Notes: generated from the sequence alone by a model not told the origin. DNA of 64,000 nucleotides from Argopecten irradians (GCF_041381155.1 NC_091135.1:47605086-47669085), one strand, 5' to 3'. Positions 47,401-62,400 are shown, counted from the stretch's first letter. Made by a program: numbers and translations.

Positions 47401-50400
47401 ACGCGTTTAAACAAATTGAAGAGCACATTAGCACTACCTAGTAATGTAAGTGTTCAGAGGAGTATGATTTTATCTGTGATAACATAAACAACCTCGGAGC
47501 ATGGCAACAATGCAGCCTGTAGATGAAAGTTTGTATGATTTTCCTGGAAAACGTACGCTGTCTTTAGTGTAAAAGAAAAATATAATCGATTTTAATCGAT
47601 CAATTTCAACCGATTCCTAACCCTAGTTGATAGGATCAATCACATCCCTGACTTTGGAGGAGAGAAGAGCTTTAATTATGCGTTGGGTTGTCATTTTGTG
47701 TTCAAGCAAAAAATAAGTATATGCATGTTTCAGGTTAGATGACTGAAAAAAATAGGGTAGGTCTGTTGGGAATTTTTTTTATTTTATTTTTTTAGGAGGG
47801 GTGGGGGAGGGATGGGATGAGTTGCGTTATCACTACATTACGAAGTAATTTGTCTTTCAGGCAAGAAGACTTTTATTTCTCATTACCATAATTGAACTTT
47901 ATCTGGATAAACTTAAAGCAAGCGTAAAAATTTAAGTTAAAAACTTCACACACTACATTTTTGTTTTGAAAAAGTGTGATAAAATAGCTAGGGTCAGAAG
48001 TAAAAACTAGGGTAGGTAGTAGGGCTGCCGCGGTTAACCGGTATATTGGGGTATTGCAATGCACCACCAAAAAATATTGTACCGCGATACAGTTTACCTG
48101 TACTGGTTTTTTACGATATATTTTCTTAGTATCATAATTTCATTAATTTGATATAATTAAAACATCCTGTCATTAAAACAAAACCAGCAAGTTGAATTTG
48201 TTTTCTTTTCCGATAATATGAAGCCATGTGGGTATCCCTTTCGTTTTCATTTGATTCCAATGTCAGTCAAATGTTTGTAACTAACGTGTATAATGTTCAA
48301 ATGATTCAAACATTTGCATGACGTTGAATATGAACAATATGGCATTAGGCTAGTTTCTGAAATATTATCAAGCTGATTCGCTCCATCAATCAACAAGACC
48401 GGAATAATTCTCTAAACGCATTTAAGGTCCGGTGAATATATGGCTGCAGGGAATTTGCCAGCTATTTCAGGCTTCATCGTCCGCCGCCATTTTCGAATTC
48501 CTACACGTGTCAAAACAACACTGCAAGCCGATCAGCCCTTTGAAGTTTAATCACGATCGTAAGCTGATTTTGCCAGGAGAATTGTTTGTAAATTTGTTCA
48601 TTATTTAGGTTCAAAAGTGTAAATATTTGCAGACACTATCATGTTTAGTTATTGCATTATTAGGATGAGATCGTCTGTAGACTAGCTTTTTCACAAACAG
48701 ACTCGTATTTTTTAAAACAAGAACCTCACATTTGAACATTTTTGTGACTCAACAACACAGTTGAAATCGATGTAAAACTACATAACATAGCACTGTATGT
48801 TTGTATAATGTAAAGGGTGTTTTTATTATGGAATGTATACAAAATAGACACCACATATGTTAAGGTCAAAATATTGCAATACATATCACAATACAGCTGT
48901 TGTGTATCACAATATATCGTGGTACGCTTCTGCCGTATCGCGGCAGCCCTAGTAGGTAGGGGTACCTGAAACATACATATTTTTTTTTTGCCTCATCATC
49001 TGGAAGGCAGCTTGCCATGAACTATTTATAAAAAGTAAGTCACTGTAACCCACCTTTGACCTTTGCCGTACACCTACAAAAAAGGATGTTCATACTCTAT
49101 TTCCTGCATTAGTACCATAGGAGGAATTTTATTTTATAATTTGCAGAGGCCTTCGTGTGACCGTCCCTTTGTCATACCTGATGTTCCCGTGCAAGCTGCT
49201 AAATCCAAATCAAAGAAGCGTGACAGGAATGCCACTACTATGTTAACAACTGAAGACGTGCTCAAACTTGTAAGTATATTGGACTACATCAGGGTAGGAG
49301 AATTTGTCATTTCAGACTTTTTGCATATCCACTATATATTTTAAACCTATTGAGGATTTTGGAACTACTTCAGTGGGCGAATAATTCTTCTTACCTGCGT
49401 GTTGGTAGAATGGTTTAGGTTTCAACTTTCCTATAACTTACCTTCAATGTTTGAGTCATGGTGGCTGAATTGTTAAGATGTCTGATTTTCTGTTGCAGTC
49501 TGTGACATTATTTTTTTTTCGCGGCTAGTCATATGGACTAGTAAACCCCAAAATTATACTAGTCCGACTATTTAATCACTAGTCACAAATTACAGTTTGG
49601 ATATGTTACAAATTCTCACAAAATAATGCATCCATACAGAAACAATCGCATACAGAACACACTTAAAATGTGTTGAAAAACGCAATTGACCACTGCTCTT
49701 GTAAATATAGTAATTTTAATGGGGTGGGGAGCCACTTGTCCAATTGGACTAGTTCATTACAATTGGCACTAGTCCGACCATAAATTTACTAGTCGTGGGC
49801 ATCAGACTAGTGCTTAAAGTCACAGACTGCTAGTCATCCACTTCTAGAGTTATTAAAACATTGAAGATTAATAGGGTCTTTCCCTACCTTGAGGGTATGG
49901 TAGGGAAATCTCTACCCAAGGAGGAGATTCACGACTGTCTAACCCGAGGCTTGCTGAGGAGAGTAAGCGTGAATATGTTGTTGTTGTCAAGAAACATTTC
50001 AATCAGACTGTTTTTATATTGTAAACCATCTTTTATTTGCATGTGATTTACTTTTGTGAATTTTGTGATCGACTAAAAACTTCGAAAGTTTATCTCGGAA
50101 ATTAAGCTCTCCCACCTATGTGGGGAACTTATTGTGACCTTGTGAATACGATAACTTGAATAAATATGCACAACTTATTTACTGAGTTATTGCCCTTTGC
50201 AATGATAATTATTGAACCTTGTGAACACAGTAATGTGAGTAAATATGCACCAAGCTTAATGAAAATTTGTATGTAGACCTATTAGATGTATGTTCCTATT
50301 TCATGAACAAAAGACATAAGTAAATTACATAACTAATTTGTATCAAATATCAGGTGACCGTTAAGGCCCATGGGCCTCTTGTATAAAATTACTGAACTTT

Positions 50401-53400
50401 AGTTACATTTGTATTTGCAGAAAGAAGGATATGAACAGAAGTCTCCTTGTCCCCCATCAGTTTTATCATCTCAGTCTAGCAGCAACAACGACATGGAAAG
50501 TCAACAAGATTATTCTGCTTTAGAGAGCACTACGACACAGCCTAGCAACCAAGATTCTTCTGCTTCTGGAGAAAGAGCTGCTGAGCACCGTGTTCAAATT
50601 AACATCAATTCCCATAACTGTGATAGAGACGCTTCCTATAAACCAACTGTGACAGAAACTCCTTGTGTCTCGTCAGAACTGATACATACAGAAACCAGGC
50701 CTGCTGTGACAGAAACTCCTTGTGTCTCGTCAGAACAGATGGATACAGAAACTAGGCCTGCTGTGACAGAAACTCCTTGTGTCTCGTCAGAACAGATGGA
50801 TACAGAAACCAGGCCTGCTGTGACAGAAACTCCTTGTGTCTCGTCAGAACTGATACATACAGAAACTAGGCCTGCGTGACAGAAACTCCTTGTGTCTCTT
50901 CAGAACTGATAGATACAGAAACTAGGCCTGCTGTGACAGAAACTCCTTGTGTCTCGTCAGAACTGATAGATACAGAAGTTAGGCCTACTGTGAGAGAAGC
51001 TTCTGGTGTCACGTCAGAACAGATGGATACAGAAGCTAGTGCTATGTCCAATGAGGATGTTATAAATGAACCAAGACAGCACCAAGGAGAAAACTACATT
51101 TTACATCCTTCTGATGCCAATGCTGATAATTGTGGAGAATGTTCTAAAAATAGTGCTAATCTCACAGAAAATAGCAGTTTACTTGGGAATGATACTAGCA
51201 AAGTCTCTGTTTTTGGTGAAGAAGATTCAAAAAATAGTGCCAGCTTATCAGTAGAGGACAGCTTTGAGCTAGTTGTGAATCTGCCAAATACTATAGATAC
51301 TACTAAAAGTCCAGCTAAAACTAGCACACCAAAACCAAAACAAGCTGTACACAAAAGCAGAGTTTCTTCAAGTGGTAGCAGATCTGAAGAAGCTAGTTCC
51401 TTACAAACTTCTGCTGCACCAGGGAATGTGCAAACAGGAGGAAGTCTTGAAGGTAATTTGGAAGGAGCTTTAGCTATATCTGGTCCTATAAAACAATTAG
51501 GTCCAACAGATCTGGTTTCACAGAAGGATGCTTCTATCCAGACATCACCTCTTGTATCTCTTGTCAAAGAAACCTATGCACCAGAGCAAAGGAAGCTGTC
51601 TTCCGCTGGCCCAGTAGAGTACGAGGAAGAAAATCCCTTGGCTAGGATTAATGCTGGACAAGAGACGATTGAAGCACAGGGACCATGTAAAAGTCAGACA
51701 AGTGATCTGTCAAGCATTCAGAAAACTACAAACACTAGTGGTTTAGAGACAAATTTTTGCCTTCATGAGAAATTCAAAGTTCCTGAGATAAGTGATTTTG
51801 ATCGCCATGTTCAGATGGATCAAGAGGTTGAGTCGTGTACAAGTCAGTCAACAGATTCGGCGGAATGCCCTACAGAAATTATCATCAACAACCCTGATCA
51901 GGACTTAAACTATAAAGACATGTTTGAGGACTCAGACATGGATGATGGTGTGTTTGATGAAGATGACACGAAGGAAGTGTATATGGACACATGTGATATA
52001 GACAAGGTGGGTACAGAGGCCGCAGACAGAACTGAGATTGTTTCAGAGGGTGACATTGATCCTGCTGGTGATCTGAACAAAACTTTAAACAAGACAGTAG
52101 AATTGTTAGACGAAGTGACAAATGATGTGCAATTAGACAAAACTGAAAGTGTTTCAGAAAATGATGTTTGTGGAATGGAACTGGACTCGGCAGAACAAAC
52201 TGGTTGTAGTGACACTCTCGGACAATTCGAAAATTCAAAAGACATTGAGGGAGATGTGAGCCTTGTTAAAGAGACAGAAGCACAAGACAATATCTCTGAA
52301 ATCAAAGAAAACAATCCTATTGCAGTAGTTAGCAAGGAAACTGGTTTATCTAAAAGTGACTTTATGGAGTCTGGGATGCCCATTATCAACCAGGAAAAAG
52401 ACACATCAGAAGAAAATGTGAAGATTAAACATGACTATTCACATATGGACAGAGAAGTCACATTGCTTGTTCCTGAACTTGCTTATACGAAAGACCATGA
52501 GGCTAAAACTCAAGCAGTTCAGCATGATTCACCAAACTCAAATCAGGAAATCAATGAAGTAGAAAAACCTAAACCAAGTGAAATTGGTGTGAATTCTGGT
52601 TCAGCGGATATTGGGCTTGAATCTCACCTTGGTGAAAATGATGCAGAAGAATCCATTGACACTGTCCTATCTGCTTCCATTAAATCTGATTTGAATAATA
52701 TTGTCATGAATGTTAATGGAAGTGAAAACAATACAGTTGATGATGACAGTGACGCTAAAGAAAAAGATACCAACAGTGCCACAGTAACTATGCATCCCAA
52801 TGAATTGAATGTTACATGTACAGCAACCAAGGAGGCTGACAAATTGAATAGTGACTTTAGTTCTGATTCTGACCTTGAAAACATTGAACCAGCAGATGTT
52901 GACATAAACAAGAATTTCACCTTGAAGGATGTTCAGCGACAAAAGGAAAGCACTACCCGAGATGTTCCATTGTACCCCAGTAGTTCTGAGGACATGTCTT
53001 GTGATAGTCTGATTAGTGATACACGTGTACGAGCAGACGAGGTGGATGGAAGTGTTCCTAATGTAGTAAGGTCTGTTGTTACTGTAAAGAACGACGTTGT
53101 CAAGCCAAGACTAGATCTGACTTCAACTGTGTCTGTGACCTCTGATCATGAGAAAAGTAATGACCATAATACAATGTCGTTAGAACAGTCCACTACACAT
53201 CATCATGAAGGGAATTCAGAAAGCAAAGAACAGAATGAAGAAGCCTTCACCAAAGAATATCCTGGGGAAACGGCTGGTGACAATATACAGATAGGACATT
53301 GTGCTGGCTTAGAACAAGGTGAGGATGTTGTAGATAACAGGACTGTAGAATCTTGTAAGGAAAATTTATCCTCAGCCATATTGCCAAATATTTCCTTGGT

Positions 53401-56400
53401 GTCAAGTGATGCCCATCTCTGCCATCAAAGTGACATAGATATGGACGATGGCGCTAGTCTCTCCTTAGTTATGGAATTAGAGGCGTCTGCTGATAAACAG
53501 ACTATGAACTCTGAGCCTGTTCAGACTTCTGGTGCCACTGCAGAAAAAATGCAGGAGCAGTGTAAAGATTCAGTGTTTAACCTTAATCTGGAGTTTTCTC
53601 TAGATCTGCAATCAGAGGAAAAGATGGATGAGTCAGAAAGAGTAGCACTCAATCAGACACAGGAGGATTTATCAACATATGGCAATATAGAAGCTGATGT
53701 GAGTGAAAAAAGCCACAAAACCAAAGAAAAGGCTCGGGAGGGCACAACTACAGATTTGAATATGGTCATGATCACTGAAGCTGTGATCTCTGAACAGGTA
53801 CAGGAAGGTACAGAGACCAAGGATAACTCAGAGGCTGAAGAGGTGAAGAAGACAGATAAGGATTTAGAGGTTAATATGGATATCTCTGAACAGGAACAGA
53901 CATATACTGGGGGAAATGATGAAGAGTTGGTCTCTGAACTGGAACAGGAAGATAGAGGTATGAATGAAACATCTGTGACGGAAGAGAGACCCTGTGAACA
54001 AACAAAAGTTGATAAGACAAATGAGAATGGACAACCTGAGGAGGAAATCTCTGAACAGATGCAGGAAGGTAGAGATATGCATGAAACATCCGAGACTGGA
54101 GAGGGACACTCTGAACAGAATTGTCAGGCTGGAGAGGAAATCTTCCAACAAGTACAGGAAAGTAAGGAGGATGTACAAGTGACACCTGACTCGATTCAGG
54201 AAGATAGGGAGACTGATGAGAATTCAGAGGCTGAGCAGATACCAGAAGATATTGAGATAGATGAGAATGGGCATGTTGAAGAGGTGCTCTCTAAACATGT
54301 ACAAGAACATAATGAGGCTGAGACAGGAAGTAGTGTGCTCTTTGAACAAATACAGGACGATAAAGCAACATATACCAGTAAGATGACAATAACAGCTTGT
54401 ATAAATGTTGCAGATCAAGATAAAGTTTTACCTATAAATGTGATTCCAGAGGGTAAGGGAATGACATTGATCTCACCAGACCAGATAAAGGGAGACTTTC
54501 CACCACCTGATACAAATACAGTGGCTGATGTAGAGGTGCAGGAACAGATGCATGAGGGTATTGATGATGATAGAAACTCAGAGCTTCAGTCAGAGAGTGA
54601 AAAAACAGCTGAACACATACTGGAGGGTCCTACTACTGAAAAAACTCCAGTGGATGATTTAAAAGGTTTGGCCTCTACTGAACAAGTCTCCAACGTTTCT
54701 TCACCCAAAGTGGAGACAATTAAGGCTGAAGCAGAAAGTATTGCCTGGGAACATGTACAGGAAAGTACAGAGACAGATGGTATCATCAAGGATGAACCAG
54801 ATGCTGCCATCAGTATGGAGAAGACACAAGTAACTTTAGATGGTTTAGATCCTATTTGTGAGGATTCTTCACCAACAGGTGAGATGATGGAGACTGAAGC
54901 AGAAGATGTAAGTCTTGAAAATCTAGCAGAGACTTCTTTCATAGATAGAAAGAATGAACTGAGAACCAATATCACAACTCCTGATGAGCAGTTTCCAAAA
55001 GTTTGTCCATCAACAAAGGAGATTATGGAGACTGATGGTACATCTTCCAGCCAGACTTTGGTGGATATTACATCAACGGAAGGCAATATAGAAGATGGAT
55101 CTCCTAGTGATAGAAGTAATGAAGCTGAGACTGATGGTAATGATGTAACAGAGGACAAACAGCAGGGTTCTTTGGCAGAAACAGAAGCCATTACCACCAT
55201 AGATACAGATTATATACAAGTGCAGGAGAGTTCCGCATCAGAGAGGACTAAATTCACTGACGAGGGACCTGAGAAATGTATTGCCACTGAATCTGACTGT
55301 GTTGGTAGTTCCTCACCAATCTCTAGAAAAATCCAAGCCCTACAGGACTTTTGTCAAAGTATCTCTCCCCTGACTAAGGCCACAGAAAACAATAATAACA
55401 TTGAAGTATTCATGTCTCCTGCTACCAAGCGAAGGAAAGATAGAGCTGATGCCTCCGACATGATCAGCTGTCTTGAAGATTCTATTTCGTCTATAGACAA
55501 TGCCTCGGACATAGAAGGTGTTTCTGTGTCGCTTCACGAGGTCAAAGACATGCCTCCTGTGTTCGTAGTGGATATGGATACTCTGGATAAAAAAGACTGT
55601 AATGGAAATACAAATGTGTCAAGGAAATTGGACATGGCTGATGAACAGAAAGAAGGAAGAAAAGATGTTCAAAGTAACATATCTATTTGTAGAGTGGTAG
55701 GAAACGAGGCTAAATCACCAGACATAAAGCTGACAAAAACACCAGTAAGAATTCAAGAGGAAAATTCCAACCATTGTCAATCACCGAAAGAAAATTTCCC
55801 TCAGAATTGTTTTACATTGATTCTGGAGGGTTCAAGTTCCAGTAATACCACTTCCACAAAAGATCAAGAGACGGGTGTTCAAAACATTGACGTAAATGTA
55901 AACTGTATCCCCTGTAAAGGAGAGACTTTGGAAACATGCACAGAGAAGGCTGCAGTGGATGAGAAACCTGTTCAGAATATTGATTTAATGGTAGAAAATG
56001 ACAGAGAGACTATTGAAGGATGTAGTGTTGATTCCACACCGGAAAGTTCAATGGACTTCAGCAGCATGTCACTAACAGATAGCTGTACCTCAAGGTTTAG
56101 TGAGAGCAACCTGGTTACAGTATGGGAAATAGATAACCGAAATCTGAGTAATGCTAATTCCGTCGAAGAAACAGGTGATGAACTGTTGTTGACAAATTCA
56201 CAGGTTGCTGATTCAACACAGGTTGCTGAATCAATACCAGATGAATGCTCTCCTGCCCTTCAGTCAACTGATTCAACACAGGTAACTGAATTAACCACAG
56301 ATGAATGCTCTGATGCCCTTGAGTCAACTGATTCAACACAGGTTGCTGAATCAACACCAGATGAATGCTCTGATGCCCTTCAGTCAACTGATTCAACTCA

Positions 56401-59400
56401 GGTTGCTGAATCAACACCAGATGAATGCTCTCCTGCCCTTCAGTCAACTGATTCAACACAGGTAACTGAATCAACACCAGATGAATGCTCTGATGCCCTT
56501 GAGTCAACTGATTCAACACAGGTTGCTGAATCAACACCAGATGAATGCTCTGATGCCCTTGAGTCAACTGATTCAACACAGGTAACTGAATTAACACCAG
56601 ATGAATGCTCTGATGCCCTTGAGTCAACTGATTCAACACAGGTTGCTGAATCAACACCAGATGAATGCTCTGATGCCCTTCAGTCAACTGATTCAACTCA
56701 GGTTGTTGAATCAACACCAGGTGAATGCTCTTCTGCCCTTGAGTCAACTGATTCAACACAGGTAACTGAGTCAACACCTGTTGAATGCTCTGATGCCCTT
56801 CAGTCAACTGATTCAACTCAGGTTGCTGAATCAACACCAGGTGAATGCTGTCCTGCCCTTGAGTCAACTGATTCAACACAGGTTTCAGAATCAACACCAG
56901 ACGAACACCATCATGACCATGAGCCAACTAATGCAACTCAGGTTGCTGAATCAACACCAGACGAACACCATCATGACCATGAGCCAACTAATGCAACTCA
57001 GGTTGCTGAATCAACACCAGATGAATGCTCTCCTGCTCTTGTGTTAACAGATTCAACCCAGGTAGCTGAATCAAAGGAGACTCACTGTTCCCAGATTACT
57101 GAAGCCACTAAACTAAATACTGAAAAGACACCAGGTATTGAAGCCACCAACCTGAATAATGAGCATACACCATGTGCTCGTAGTATTGACACCATGGAAA
57201 CGGAAACTAGGGATACATCTTGTCATTCTGACAGCAATGAACTAAATTCCAAATGGACGCCATGTTCTGCACACCATGAAACTACTAAACATGTTACCCA
57301 AACCAAGATCAAAGACTCACCAGAGAATAGTTTGGAATCCGTTCAGCAATTGGAAAATTCTGGTGATAGTCATGACACTGTTTCCTGTAATATTCTAAAA
57401 GGAAAGAGAAAGCGAAAGATGTCAAATGAAATTTCTGAAGATGAACAACACGTGGAAAGGAAAAAAAGGAAGACATGGTATCAAAATGTGAAAAATACTG
57501 TGACAAACTTCTTCAACATCAAAGACAAAGTGTCTTCGAAAAAAAGATCCTGTTCAAATAAGCAGCTAAGAAAGGAAAATATTTCCAAGATGGTGAAACG
57601 TTTCTTCTTTCTGAAAGGCAAACAAACAAGATCTGTACATACATCACAAGAAAGAGGAAAGATGGAATCTGAAGGCGAGACAGTGGCATCTCACTCAGTT
57701 GTACTCGCTGAATTGTCACAGCAAACAGGATCACATGGCATGGATACAACTCTCACCAAATCATTAGACGAAACAGTGCCTCACACCATGGATACAGCTC
57801 TAACCAAATCATCAGATGAGGCAGTGTCTCACTCCTTGGATACCATTCTCAACGAATCATCAGATGAGGCAGTGTCTCACTCCTTGGATACCATTCTCAA
57901 CGAATCATCAGATGAGGCAGTGTCTCACTACTTGGATACCATTCTCAACGAATCATCAGATGAGGCAGTGTCTCATTCCTTGGATACCATTCTCAACGAA
58001 TCATCAGATGAGGCAGTGTCTCATTCCTTGGATACCATTCTCACAGAATCATCAGAACAAACTGACACTTATTCTCTTGATAATGTGCCTACAGAATCAT
58101 CGGAGCAGATGCTAACAATTTCCACAGATAAAGTTCTAACTGATTCATCTGAGAAGACGACCACTCAAACAGTGGCTGAAATGAAGGCTGGTAGTAGTCT
58201 ACAAACTGAACATAGCAGCCCTGACCATGGACCCATTCCTGTGGATAGTTACAGTAATGAACATGTACACAGTTCAGTAGGAGAGCACAAGGTATCAGGA
58301 TCATTGCAGACATCAGATACTACTATGGAAGTCTCTAGTAACACTTGTGACAATAAAGATGGTAGTCATGGTGACAAAGATGTCAACTTGTCGGATGACT
58401 GTAATATTTCTGGAGAATCTCAGGGATTTGATCCTTGCTTGGATTGCCATGAAGATACACCTGAATCAGAAACTAAAGATGAGGTGTTACAGCTTTGTAA
58501 GGAATTTCCTGTCACAACATCTGAAAACAATGAAGACATTCAGTCAGCCGAAGAGGAATGTACACAAGCTGATTCTTTGGAGATTGGGAATGAGAATGTC
58601 TTGAATAAGTCCCAAGATTCCAGAGACTTTCTGGATCAGAATCTGGATTCTTCTGGAGACAGACTTCTTGATGACACAGATTTTACAGAATCCACTGATA
58701 CACAGAACTCTGAATCCTTGCTGGGACCGTTGGAAACATTGGTTTGTTCTTTAAACAAGAAAGCTGCAGAATATACAGAATTTGCTAATACACAGAACTC
58801 TGAATCCTTGCTGGGACCGTTTGAAACTTTGGTTTGTTCTTCAAACAAGAAAGCTGCAGAATATACAGAATCTGCTAATACACAGAACTGTGAATCCTTG
58901 TTTGGACCACTGGAGACATTGGTTTGCTCTTCAAACAAAGAAGCTGCCAATACTGATAAAGAACAAGACAGCCAGTCAGATTCAGACTCAATGCTGGCTT
59001 CAAAAGAAAGTAAAGAGATTTTGAGGCCAGAATCAAATGGAGAAGAGGATTTGTTGAACCTCCCATCTGAGGAAGAAAGCAGTTCAACCGACCATTATTG
59101 GACTGTGCCAACTGAACCTACAGAATCGATGGAAAAAACTGTTGTTAGTGAGGAAATGGAAGATAAATCAAAAGATTCTAGGGATGTTTCTGGAAAATCC
59201 CTCCTCAGTAGTATCCCAGTCCTAGACCTGAAGGGAAGGACCTACAGCATGAGTGATCTAGATTCCTCGGATATCTCCATCATCACACTCCGAAGTTCTG
59301 AGGAGCTGGACTGCTGGGAAGGAAACGACATTAATGGTGATGTATTAAAACAGAAAAACACTCAAGAAAAGGACATTCCATCTGAGAACATAATCCATCT

Positions 59401-62400
59401 GAAACAAGAATTGGAGGGATTTCAAACACCAACTGTTGGATCTCTGAAGGACACTAATGAATCTGAACAGAATACAGAGCTCACAGATGTCAGTTCCGTT
59501 AACTACTGTCCTCTGCCTGATTTTGAAAGTGATTCCTGGATAGATGAAAGTACCTCTGCTCTAGATATCAGTGCTAAATATATCTCGCCATGTAAAAATG
59601 AAATTGTGATTTCAGACTCTAGTGATAGTTTACCAGAAGTTGTGTTTCTTAGAGAAGAAAAAACAAATCGGAACTTCAAAACAGAATATCCTGATGGAGA
59701 AATCTTATCTGTGAAACAAGAATTTGTGCCATTAGCAGATGATTCCAGTGTTTCATCAACAGAAAGCAAGAACATGGAGGTTAAAACTATCCCACAATCG
59801 CCATTGACTACTCTGAAATCCAGGCCAATCTTGCGTAGAAGAGGACTAAATTCACCAAGGTCGGACATTAGTACAAGTACTCCATTGTCTTGTTGTGATG
59901 ATGAGACAGATGGCAGGAAAGATTTACCCAGAAAAAGGAGAAAGAAAAAGTCGCCAATCAAAAATAAAAACAAAACTCCAGAAAAGAAGCAAACTACACC
60001 AAGAACTACACCAAAATTTAAACGGCGACCTCTGAGGAAGAAAAACAAAAGTGAAAAGTGCTGTGCAGAGGAAATTATTGAATTGATCACTGACAGCGAG
60101 TCTGATGATGATGATCCATCAAAGTTTATAAGTCCACCAAATTCAGTACAGAAGGGAAGAGATAAGCTGAAACAAGGTGGGACCAAATCAGTCACTCTGA
60201 ATGCATCCAGAGGCTCCTGTAAAGGTAACGACCTCCAAGGTGACCTTCTACAGGACATTCAAGATGAGGATGTGGAAATGGACGAGAAAGTTCAAACAAC
60301 TGAATCAGGTTTATATTTGCACTTAAAATCTTAACATCTAGGCACACATTACAATTTAAGTTGTAGGCAATATAGATAAATCTGAAAAAAAACTTCATTA
60401 ACTCAAACTCCTAATACATGAAGACCCTGTCCCAACCATGAATTTTTACTATGTACTGTAAAGCTGGTTATTTATATGGATAAAAAAAAATAGAAATTAA
60501 AAATGAGGAAATTAAATTTCGATAGTTTTTAATTTAATCTGGCTTTCAAGGTATGTAATTTCATGACGCAGTGTAAATAACTGGCTGTACATGTACACTT
60601 TTCACGAACACTTAAATATTTGTTTAACCATGGTAGCAGCATCACTGTTTTCATGCTCTTTTGCTGGCTTTGAGTTAATGAAGTTTAGCTGTTTATATTA
60701 ATCAATATATTTCTCTTTTCCTTTTTTAGCTCGCCTATTCGAAGAATAGGGGGAGCTAATGTTGTCACCCCGGCGTCGGCGTCAGCATTGGCGTCCCATT
60801 TCAGGTTAAAGTTTTTGAGCAAGTTTCTGTTTCGTCAATTGTTTAAGCTTAAGTCATCATAAATGTTTATGATTTTATTTTCCTAATGTGTATGGATTCT
60901 GAACGTGATAATACAACCAATTTGGGGCCCTTTAGGAGTTTTTTGAGTCTGTTAATTTGTCATATTTCCATGTTAAAGTTTTTGAGCAAGTTTCTATTTT
61001 GTCTATTGTTTATGCTTAAGTCATCATAAATGTTTATGATTTTATTTTCCTAATGTGTATGGATGCTGAACGTGATAATACAACCAATTTTGGGCCCTTT
61101 AGGGGTTTTTTGAGTCTGTTAATTTGTCATATTTCCATGTTTAAATAGTAAATACTTGAACATCAACTTCTTCTGAATAGGCGAGCTTTGCTGTTCTCCA
61201 ACAGCTCTTGTCTTTCAATGCATTTCCTGATATTCTATATTTAGATGTTCATTATAATATTTTAAAAATGACAGTATTTGACCCAATAAGCGCCCATATC
61301 CCTATAAATGCCCCTTCCCTTTTAAGAAATTTGGTTCTTTACAGGGGGAGAAGCATCGATACAGGATATCTTCAATTCTGAAGAGTTTGGCGAAGATTCC
61401 TCATTACCCGCTTCATTCAGCAACAACTCCCTGAGGTCTGATATAGTATTAGCGACGGCCACTGAAGAAACATCCACAAATATTGAGGACACTACAGTTG
61501 TTAACTCCACAGTTGAGAAGGACTATTGGAACTCTGATGATGGTAATGAGAATTCTATAATGGAAGAGGAGGAGGAGAATTCTGATGATGGTAATGAGAA
61601 TTCTGTAACGGAAGAGGAGGAGAACTCTGTTGACAGTGATGATTACTGTACTGATGATAAGGTACCAGAGATATCAGAAGTGGATGAGACCGTTATACCA
61701 GAGGTACTACTTTGTTATGCTTAGATATAAAGTAACTTCTAATGTTTTATGGAATCTAGATTATGAACAGAATCTTTTTAACCTTTTCGACTATATTTCA
61801 GCATATACTGTATTTGTCATAATTAGTGCCCCTTCCCCTATAAGCGCCTCTCCCCACTTCTAAAGAATGAGTCGTTATACAGACGCCCCCCCTGACCCCC
61901 AGCTCCCATTCAATACTTCCATATTTTATCTGAAATGAAAACAAGGGGAATTACACCTACTGAAATAGTGTAAATACAGCTTTTGTTTGCCCGTAACTTA
62001 TATTCTGGTTCCCTAATAAGTGTCCCCTTTTATCACAATTTTTGAAATGCACTGCACGCTTATTACAGCGAATACGGTAATGTAATTGTTTGGCACGCTG
62101 ATATAGTTGTCACACCTAAAATAGCATTATCAGAAAACAAGAGTTACATTGTAAGTGCTTCAGTACCTGTTTATGCAGAGTTTCTCGGCATGAAAAAATA
62201 CTACAATAGCAAAACTATTCATATAGCTAACCGCACGTTCCATTTGCAGATTCGTACCAGTTGTATCAAAACAAATCTGTTGTATTTCAAATGGAACGCG
62301 CCTTACCAGCAGAACTGTACCGGTACAAGTGGTTTTCAGAAGCATACCACTTGGATCCAAGATGGCGTACCCGAGAATTTTTATTTGTGATCGGAATGTA

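Noticed and set aside
56154-56927. 257-codon antisense ORF across the TQ repeats
   Set aside because: It is a shadow of the 60 bp periodic repeat on the other strand; the plus-strand frame is explained by the FHA gene.
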